A DNA stretch of 64,000 nucleotides from Bacillota bacterium (lineage in GTDB: Bacteria > Bacillota > Clostridia > Clostridiales > Clostridiaceae), in contig JAEZKY010000331.1 in NCBI GenBank assembly GCA_023435985.1, forward strand, positions 41,207-105,206. The letters are read 5' to 3'. Made by a program: the position numbers and the translations under genes. Positions within the stretch are counted from its first letter, which is position 1; each line of letters starts with the position of its first letter. Below the pieces are notes generated by a model. It saw only the letters and a program-made list of their open reading frames with translations. It did not search any database and was not told the DNA's origin. Positions 58,606-64,000 of the stretch are shown piece by piece.

Positions 58606-59670
58606 TGCATTTTTTATTTCTGAAACCAATTCATCCATAAGTTCTTTTACCGTCGTAATTTTAGTAATTCTACTTGCATTTTCACCACAGAATATAAGAC
58701 CTTCATCAATCTTACCATTTACTGCATTTATTAATGCCTTACTTATACAATAAGGAGTAGTTGCAGGATTACAAGGTGTTAAACAATTGTAACAATGAGT
58801 TATTTTTTCACCTTCAGTATGAGCCTTTTTAACAAATGGATTGCTAATAGCTCTTCCTGGCATTCCTACAGGGCTTTTTACTATTTGGATATCTTCCTTT
58901 TTGCAATTGATATAAGCATTCTTAAATTCATCAGAAGCATCACATTCTTCTGTAGCAACAAATCTTGTTGCCATTTGAACTCCGCTAGCACCTAATTTTA
59001 AGTATTTAGCAATATCATATCCATCAAAGATTCCACCAGCAACTACTACTGGAATTTCTTTGTTGTATTTTTTTGCATATTTTTTTGTTTCATCTATTAT
59101 ATCTGCAACAGATTTGTCAAAATCTATATCTCCGCTTTCTAATTCTTCAACCTTAAAGCCTAAATGCCCACCAGCTTTTGGACCTTCAATAACAACAAGA
59201 TCTGGGGCTACATTATCATGCTTATCCCAAAGTTTTAAAATTACTTTTGCTGCTTTTAAAGAAGATACAATTGGCGCAATCTTTACTGAAGATCCTTTTA
59301 CTATTTTAGGTAACATAGTAGGAAGTCCAGCTCCGGATATTATTAAATCAACTCCGGCTTCTATTGCAGCTTTTATATGAGCTTCATAATTATTTGTTGC
59401 AACCATAGCATTAATACCAATGATTCCATTTACTGCTTTAGATTTTGCAAGAGCAATATGTTTCTTTAAAGCCTTTAAATTCGCTTCTAAAGGGTTTTTT
59501 ATAAAATCATCTTCATTATAACCAAGCTGTGCAGCGGAAATAATTCCAACACCACCAGCATTTGCAACAGCAGCAGCCAAATTTGAAGATGAAACACCAA
59601 TGCCCATGCCTCCTTGAATAATAGGAATAGGAGCAATTAAATTTCCAATCTTAAGAGAATTAAAATTCAT
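58603..59670 (-). CDS. Nitronate monooxygenase-family flavoprotein
   Basis: FMN protein of 355 residues of the 2-nitropropane dioxygenase/FabK-like group. Motifs: PIIQGGMGIGVSSSNLA at the N-terminus, GIIGINAMVAT, DLIISGAGLP, VVIEGPKAGGHLG (phosphate and active histidine region), VVAGGIFDG and GASGVQMATRF. A cysteine pattern CYNCLTPCNP lies near the C-terminus. FabK (enoyl-ACP reductase) is a relative, but no fatty-acid genes are adjacent, so I keep the general name. Start ATG at 59670 with AAAGGA upstream. Single-gene unit convergent with ridA. Confidence 0.88.
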   Translation of the reverse strand: MNFNSLKIGNLIAPIPIIQGGMGIGVSSSNLAAAVANAGGVGIISAAQLGYNEDDFIKNPLEANLKALKKHIALAKSKAVNGIIGINAMVATNNYEAHIKAAIEAGVDLIISGAGLPTMLPKIVKGSSVKIAPIVSSLKAAKVILKLWDKHDNVAPDLVVIEGPKAGGHLGFKVEELESGDIDFDKSVADIIDETKKYAKKYNKEIPVVVAGGIFDGYDIAKYLKLGASGVQMATRFVATEECDASDEFKNAYINCKKEDIQIVKSPVGMPGRAISNPFVKKAHTEGEKITHCYNCLTPCNPATTPYCISKALINAVNGKIDEGLIFCGENASRITKITTVKELMDELVSEIKNA

Positions 59671-59883
59671 TTTACATATATCCTTTCACGAGAAATTCGA
59701 CAATAACATATCTTGATAATCAAAATACTTTGAGAATCAAAGCATTATACTCTATTATAAAATAATATTTGTACTTAAACAAGAAATATTTGAAAAACTA
59801 CTTTATAAATGAGGTATTTTCAGGGTAAGATTCCCACCTTACAATAGGATTTTTCACTTTAAAAAATTAAAATAATAATTTTC

Positions 59884-59913
59884 TTGACATTAACTATAAT
59901 TGCATGATAAAAT
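59884..59913 (+). promoter_or_regulatory. Promoter of tRNA-Trp copy 2
   Basis: TTGACA (59884-59889), 18-base spacer, TAAAAT (59908-59913), 13 bases before the tRNA. Confidence 0.7.
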
Positions 59914-59925
59914 ACTTAATGTCTT

Positions 59926-59997
59926 AGGGGTATGGCTCAACGGTAGAGTAGTGGTCTCCAAAACCATTGGTTGTGGGTTCAAATCCTACTGCCCCTG
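59926..59997 (+). tRNA. tRNA-Trp (CCA anticodon), copy 2
   Basis: Same sequence as copy 1 at 15.3 kb except the outer T-stem pair, which is G-C (GTGGG/CCTAC) instead of C-G. Acceptor AGGGGTA/TGCCCCT, anticodon loop CTCCAAA. Encoded CCA at 59998-60000. Own promoter and terminator. Confidence 0.96.
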
Positions 59998-60005
59998 CCA
60001 CAAAG

Positions 60006-60035
60006 GTCGTAGCACGTTGTGCTACGGCTTTTTTA
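60006..60035 (+). terminator. Terminator of tRNA-Trp copy 2
   Basis: GTCGTAGCAC-GTT-GTGCTACGGC followed by six T residues. It differs from the copy-1 hairpin by one compensated pair (T-A to C-G). Confidence 0.92.
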
Positions 60036-60189
60036 TTCTTTATGAATTTATAATAAAGTAAAATCTGTGGATAACTTATAAAAAAGGCTATTTAATTAAA
60101 TACGGAATAGAAAAAAGAATAAAAATTGATTCAATATTAGCATAATGCAAGCATATTATGGTAATAATCCATTTTGAGGTGGAATCAAA

Positions 60190-61167
60190 ATGAGCAAATT
60201 AATTTTATTAAATGAAGTAAGAGATGAAAAAAAGAAAATTCAATTATTAATATCAGATAAAATTCAAAATAAAAAGGTCTATGAAGAACCGTTTATTACA
60301 TTTGAAGAAAAATTTAATTTATTTAAGGATGATAAAGAGTTACATGACTTAAATAATGAAAGAGTAGATAATGGAAAAGATATAAGCTTGATTATAGATA
60401 GAATTTTTTTATTAAATAATGATATACTAATAATAAATTTTATAAATGCAATATATAATGATAATTTAAATATAAGCACAAAGATTAAGTGTGTTAAAAA
60501 TAATCAAGTGCTAATTCCTCAAAAATCAAATTATAATATTAAAGTTTTTGCTGAAGATAATCATAGAAATTTTGAATATGAAATACAGTTTAAAATTAGT
60601 GATTGTGAGAATCTTGGGATAATAATAAGTAAGAAGAATTTAACGAATAATAACATAGTAACTTTTGCTAAGAGAAAAAATAAATATAAAAATAATTCAA
60701 ATATTATGAATAACTCAAAAGAATGCCATGATAAGTGTATAATAGTGTTAAACTCAGAGGTTGAAGTTCCAGATGTATATGAGTTCAAGTCAAATTTTAA
60801 TAAACAAGGTATGAAGTATAAGATTAATGTAGTTAAAGGATGGAAATACGATTTTAAAAGATTATTTGAGGAGAGAATGTATTTATTGTTCCCACTGAAG
60901 GTAATAGATCTAAAAAAGAGATTATTAGACATAAATATGGAAGCAGTACCGAAAAAAATGATTAGGGATGAAATTTTGATATTCTTCAAGGATATGAACA
61001 GATATTTGAAACGAATTGAAAGAGCAGATTTAATTATAGATAAAGAACTAAATAAAATGAATTTGATAGCAATAGATTTATTAAATAGTTTAATTAATGA
61101 TAAAAATAATATTTCTATTGATTTAAAAACTGATATATGGGATACACTGAAGGAAATAGTGGTATAA
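60190..61167 (+). CDS. Unknown protein with Rpn/PD-(D/E)XK-like C-terminus
   Basis: Protein of 325 residues, charged and rich in Asn/Lys/Ile, no membrane segment. The part from about 200 on (EVPDVYEFKSNFNKQGMKYKINVVKGW in pieces, then LFEERMYLLFPLKVIDLKKRLLDI) resembles the C-terminal region of Rpn-type (PD-(D/E)XK nuclease/transposase-related) proteins found in many copies in clostridia. A possible E-x-Q catalytic piece is FEYEIQF near 135. The N-terminal 120 residues are unrecognised. ATG follows GAGGTGG. I hold this family call weakly; it could be an unrelated clostridial protein. Confidence 0.6.
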   Translation: MSKLILLNEVRDEKKKIQLLISDKIQNKKVYEEPFITFEEKFNLFKDDKELHDLNNERVDNGKDISLIIDRIFLLNNDILIINFINAIYNDNLNISTKIKCVKNNQVLIPQKSNYNIKVFAEDNHRNFEYEIQFKISDCENLGIIISKKNLTNNNIVTFAKRKNKYKNNSNIMNNSKECHDKCIIVLNSEVEVPDVYEFKSNFNKQGMKYKINVVKGWKYDFKRLFEERMYLLFPLKVIDLKKRLLDINMEAVPKKMIRDEILIFFKDMNRYLKRIERADLIIDKELNKMNLIAIDLLNSLINDKNNISIDLKTDIWDTLKEIVV

Positions 61168-61472
61168 TGATTAATTGATTATGCCGAAGTTCAAGGCACA
61201 ATCAATTAGCTAACAAGTCCATTTGTCTTCTTGCTTGATGAAAATATCTTTGGCAACTTTAGAATTGTTATTTATTTTTATATACCTAACATAATTATAT
61301 AAAATATATCAGAAAGTGACTCTTCTAATATATATTAAGGATTAATATTGAAGATTAACCATATATTAATAAGAATAAAAGTGGCTTTTGAGGTTAAAAT
61401 ATTACTGTCGGTAGGGGAAATAAAATATTTTGTCTATTGATGTATACCAAACTAACCGAGGAGGGGATCGTT
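61168..61472. other. Gap with back-to-back repeat arms
   Basis: About 300 bases. At 61176-61222 a right arm (TTGATTATGCC) is followed by its inverse (GGCACAATCAATTAGCTAAC, then AAGTCC), forming a hairpin. No gene; the last 40 bases hold the ribosome site of the spore protein gene. Confidence 0.55.
61176..61222 (+). repeat. Palindromic repeat arms, head to head
   Basis: TTGATTATGCC and GGCACAATCAATT flank a nine-base centre. They are right arms of the dispersed repeat in opposite orientation. Confidence 0.55.
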
Positions 61473-61664
61473 ATGTCACACAGCAGTAATAGAACATTAG
61501 TTCCAAATGCAAAAAATGGCTTGTCAAAATTCAAGACAGAAGTAGCTCAAGAACTAGGAGTTCCATTTAAAGAATATAATGGAGACTTAAGTTCTAGACA
61601 ATGTGGTTCAGTAGGCGGAGAAATGGTAAAAAGAATGGTAGAGGAATATGAAAGCAGAATCTAG
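61473..61664 (+). CDS. Alpha/beta-type small acid-soluble spore protein
   Basis: DNA-coating spore protein of 63 residues. It shows NRTLVPNAKNGLSKFKTEVAQELGV in pieces (ALDQMKYEVA-type region here GLSKFKTEVAQELGVP), and the second conserved block GDLSSRQCGSVGGEMVKRMVEEYE (split: LSSRQCGSVGGEMVKRM). The germination protease site would lie in FKTEVAQELGV. Cysteine in SSRQCGSVGG replaces the usual asparagine-type residue. ATG 61473 is nine bases after GAGGAGGG; the reading from 61437 has no site. Expected to be made in the forespore. Confidence 0.92.
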   Translation: MSHSSNRTLVPNAKNGLSKFKTEVAQELGVPFKEYNGDLSSRQCGSVGGEMVKRMVEEYESRI

Positions 61665-61736
61665 TTTAAAGTTATTAAATTTTAAATTAAATTCAAAAGC
61701 TACATGTTGAAATAACATGATCATATTCTAAAGCAG

Positions 61737-61795
61737 GGAGATACATTACGCAGTTGCGTAATGTATCTCTTCTTTATTTTCATGTGCCTTAAAAT
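61737..61795 (+). terminator. Terminator after the spore protein, with repeat arm
   Basis: AGATACATTACGCA pairs perfectly with TGCGTAATGTATCT around GT, followed by TTCTTTATTTT. The tail merges with a solo reverse left arm of the dispersed repeat (TATTTTCATGTGCCTTA, about 61776-61792). Confidence 0.85.
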
Positions 61796-61873
61796 TTTAA
61801 ACATTTTGGACTGATTATGAATTTCGTGATAAAATTAGAACAAAAGTTCGATAGAATAATTATAGGTGATTAT

Positions 61874-63007
61874 ATGAGAAAGATTAGAATTTTACATACA
61901 GCAGATTTACATTTTGATACGCCTTTCAGTGGAATGTCACCTAAAGAGGCATTGAAAAGTAAAGAAGAATTAAAGCAGGTTTTTGAAAAGATAATACAGA
62001 CTTCGTTAGAGAAAGAAATAGATATCCTTTTAATTGCAGGAGATATATTTGATAATTTATCTGTAAATAAAACTACTCTCTATTTTATTAAAAATTGCCT
62101 TGAAAAAATAAATACAGTTAAAGTATTTGTAAGTCCAGGGAATCATGATCCATTTAATGAAAAGTCTTTCTATAATATTGTAGAGTGGCCAGTTAATGTT
62201 CATATTTTCAAGGGAAAGATGGAAAAAGTGATTTTAGAAGATTTGAAGACTATAGTCTGGGGGGCTGGATTTAATACTTCCCATGTAAATAAATCCATGT
62301 TAAAAGAAGTGAAAAGAGTAGATGGATATAATAATATAATGGTTATACACGGTGAAATTTCTGCAATAAAAGATGGAAATGATTATAATCCGATTACGGA
62401 AGGGGATATAGCAGAAAGTAATATGGATTATATAGCACTAGGTCATAGACATAAGTTTTCAGAGGTGAAGAAAATACAAAACACTTATTACAGCTATAGT
62501 GGATGTCCTCAAGGAAGAGGTTTTGATGAACTTGAAGATAAGGGGATAGTTTTATTAGAACTTAAGGATGGATTCATTGAAAGCAAGTTTATTAGAACAT
62601 CCATTAGAAACTATTATGAAAAAGAGATAAATATTGAAAGATGTTTTGGCTATAGCGAGGTAAAAAGCAGAATTGTTAATGAAATTTCAAAGGACGATAG
62701 AAAAAATAATTTTTATAAGATAATTTTAAGTGGACAGGTATCTGAAGAATTTGTAATTAATGAAGAAGTTTTGCAAGATCTTCTTAAGGAAGAATTTTAT
62801 TTTGTAAAAGTTATAGATAAAAGTGAAATTAAATTGGATTTGAATGAATTAATGAAGGGATATTCTCTTAAAAGCATGTTTGCTAAGAAAATATATGATA
62901 AACTGCAAAGTGCAGAGACAGAAGAGGAAAAGGAACTTATAATCTTAGCGCTAAAAATAGGACTTCAAAGTATTTCAGGAGAAGAGGTAAAAATTTATGA
63001 AGGATAA
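61874..63007 (+). CDS. SbcD/YhaO-like DNA exonuclease subunit
   Basis: Metallophosphoesterase of 377 residues with all nuclease motifs: HTADLHFD (about 8), AGDIFDN, SPGNHDPFN, VIHGE and GHRHKF. It corresponds to the Mre11/SbcD-type subunit that works with an SMC-like ATPase in DNA end processing; the length and C-terminal region fit the YhaO branch. ATG 61874 lies a few bases after AGGTGA. The SMC-like partner starts 107 bases after its stop and is cut by the window edge. Confidence 0.88.
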   Translation: MRKIRILHTADLHFDTPFSGMSPKEALKSKEELKQVFEKIIQTSLEKEIDILLIAGDIFDNLSVNKTTLYFIKNCLEKINTVKVFVSPGNHDPFNEKSFYNIVEWPVNVHIFKGKMEKVILEDLKTIVWGAGFNTSHVNKSMLKEVKRVDGYNNIMVIHGEISAIKDGNDYNPITEGDIAESNMDYIALGHRHKFSEVKKIQNTYYSYSGCPQGRGFDELEDKGIVLLELKDGFIESKFIRTSIRNYYEKEINIERCFGYSEVKSRIVNEISKDDRKNNFYKIILSGQVSEEFVINEEVLQDLLKEEFYFVKVIDKSEIKLDLNELMKGYSLKSMFAKKIYDKLQSAETEEEKELIILALKIGLQSISGEEVKIYEG

Positions 63008-63125
63008 ATTAACAACAGATGAACTTATGAGTTGTAGATTTATGCTTGGTATAAGTGAATATATGGAGAAATTTATAAAGAGATGCATCTTGTCTTTTAA
63101 AAGAGGTGAGTTTTTTGAAAATTAA
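62997..63125 (+). CDS. Possible 42-residue linking peptide
   Basis: ATG 62997 is nine bases after AGAAGAGG. The frame reads MKDKLTTDELMSCRFML... and ends FKRGEFFEN with TAA at 63123. It overlaps the SbcD-like gene by 11 bases and the next gene by 11 bases, which suggests coupled translation. No recognised domain. It may be a real small protein or only a translational bridge. Confidence 0.4.
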   Translation: MKDKLTTDELMSCRFMLGISEYMEKFIKRCILSFKRGEFFEN

Positions 63126-64000
63126 AAGTGTCAATATAAAAGCCTTTGCTGGACTTAAAGAAAAAAAATTAGATTTCGGTGACGGATTCAATTTAATTTA
63201 TGGAAAGAATGAGAAAGGAAAAAGTACAATCGAAAATTTCATTAAAATATGGTTGTATGGAATTGATAATTCAAGGGGAAAATTTAATGATAGAAAAAAA
63301 TATTCGCCATTAACTGGAGAAAAAATTTCTGGTGAGCTAGTATTAGAGCATGAAGGAAAAGGATATATCATAAAGCGAAGCTTTGGAGTAACTAAAAAAG
63401 ATGATACTTGTGAAATCTTAGATGAGATAACTGGCGAAACCATAGAAATTGAAAATAAGAATGAACCAGGAAAGTATTTTTTAGATATAAATCTTGCAAC
63501 TTTTATAAAAACATTATTTATAGGGCAATTAGGAGTTATGGTTTCTAAGGATAAAGAAGAAGAAATAATGGAAAAGATAACAAATATATACAACACAGGA
63601 GATGAAAACACATCTGTAAAAAAAATAATTGAAAAGTTAGAAAAAAGGAAAAAACAATTAATTGGAGTTAGAAAAGGCGGAGAACTTGATTTATTAAAGG
63701 ATAATGCTGATGCTCTTAAAGCAGAACTCTGGGAAGCATATAAATTAGCTGAAGAAAATGTTGATAATGAAGAGAATTTAATAAGAAAAAAAGAACTCAA
63801 GATGTATATAAATGAACAGATTCAAAAATTGGATTTGTATAAAAAGTATGTAAAGAAGACAAAACTGCAAAAAGATTATAAAGAAATAAGTGATTATCTA
63901 ATAAAAGGGGAAGAGCTAAAAAGAAAACAAGATGCAATAATTCAAGAACTCAAAAAAGGTGATGAATATGTAACTACTGAGTTTTTAGATGATATTAATG
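63115..64000 (+). CDS. SbcC/YhaN-like SMC-type ATPase (N-terminal part)
   Basis: Open to the window edge with 295 residues visible. It begins KIKSVNIKAFAGLKEKKLDF, in pieces (VNIKAFAGL), with Walker A IYGKNEKGKSTIENFI near residue 36 and FIKTLFIGQLGVM (Q-loop) near 135. From about 165 on it turns into a charged coiled coil (KKIIEKLEKRKKQLIG, ENLIRKKELKMYIN). This is the ATPase partner of the SbcD-like nuclease, together acting on DNA ends or hairpins. The start is TTG 63115, eight bases after GAGG of AAGAGGTGAG. The C-terminal half is outside the window. Confidence 0.88.
   Translation, partial: MKIKSVNIKAFAGLKEKKLDFGDGFNLIYGKNEKGKSTIENFIKIWLYGIDNSRGKFNDRKKYSPLTGEKISGELVLEHEGKGYIIKRSFGVTKKDDTCEILDEITGETIEIENKNEPGKYFLDINLATFIKTLFIGQLGVMVSKDKEEEIMEKITNIYNTGDENTSVKKIIEKLEKRKKQLIGVRKGGELDLLKDNADALKAELWEAYKLAEENVDNEENLIRKKELKMYINEQIQKLDLYKKYVKKTKLQKDYKEISDYLIKGEELKRKQDAIIQELKKGDEYVTTEFLDDIN

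Noticed and set aside
58514..58753. Plus-strand frame opposite the nitronate monooxygenase end
   Set aside because: Overlaps the terminator and the well-supported minus-strand gene; composition is that of a shadow frame.

Overview
The window looks like chromosomal DNA of a low-GC, endospore-forming anaerobe of the genus Clostridium (sensu stricto). The evidence is the strong A+T bias, TTG and GTG starts behind GGAGG-type ribosome sites, an alpha/beta-type spore protein (61.5 kb), FprA flavodiiron protein plus rubredoxin, bacteriohemerythrin, and a selenium/molybdenum purine-catabolism locus of the kind known from clostridia. The species cannot be fixed from sequence reading alone.

Layout. 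0-1 kb: end of a 2-keto-3-deoxygluconate kinase gene and eda (KDPG aldolase). 1.1-4.7 kb: response regulator, ABC transporter pair and histidine kinase of the peptide-antibiotic sensing type. 4.9-10.8 kb: an ABC-class ATPase of unknown role, bacteriohemerythrin, an FMN riboswitch driving the riboflavin transporter ribU, fprA with rubredoxin, and a DeoR regulator. 10.8-12.5 kb (minus strand): tsaE-tsaB-rimI. 13-24 kb is an accessory stretch: a ZnuA-like protein without metal ligands, a stand-alone phage-type replication protein, tRNA-Trp, an RRNPP-type regulator followed by a small secreted peptide gene and a decayed tandem copy of it, a Spo0E remnant, a HipA-like kinase paired with a DUF3037-type protein, and an AraC regulator of foreign codon style next to a short-chain dehydrogenase.

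24-58 kb is one long plus-strand block for purine and related heterocycle catabolism. A cupin-type XRE regulator heads it. Then come catabolic enzymes (diaminopropionate ammonia-lyase, guanine deaminase, YgeY-type hydrolase, D-aminoacylase-type amidohydrolase, hydantoinase, SsnA, PreA-like dehydrogenase), a three-subunit molybdenum hydroxylase, a fused selenium-dependent xanthine dehydrogenase and an NCS2 purine permease. The selenium/molybdenum maturation genes follow (yqeC, yqeB, yedF, selD, mocA-like), with a double-cubane protein and its activator ATPase between them. A second three-subunit hydroxylase, an XdhC-family chaperone and molybdopterin synthesis genes (MoeA-like, moaC, moaA, MOSC) complete the block, and a RidA gene closes it. 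The logic is import of purines, hydroxylation by Mo enzymes carrying a labile selenium, ring opening and deamination, and finally pyruvate plus ammonia.

58-64 kb: nitronate monooxygenase (minus strand), a second tRNA-Trp, an unknown protein with an Rpn-like C-terminus, a spore protein, and the start of an SbcD/SbcC-like pair cut by the window edge.

The main unexplained structures are: a dispersed palindromic repeat family (about ten full or partial copies) that often sits just before selenium/molybdenum genes; heptamer arrays directly upstream of dpaL, guaD, xdhA and selD; two promoter-hairpin-terminator units in the purine block; the regulator/peptide pair with its decayed copy; and the HipA-like/DUF3037-type pair.
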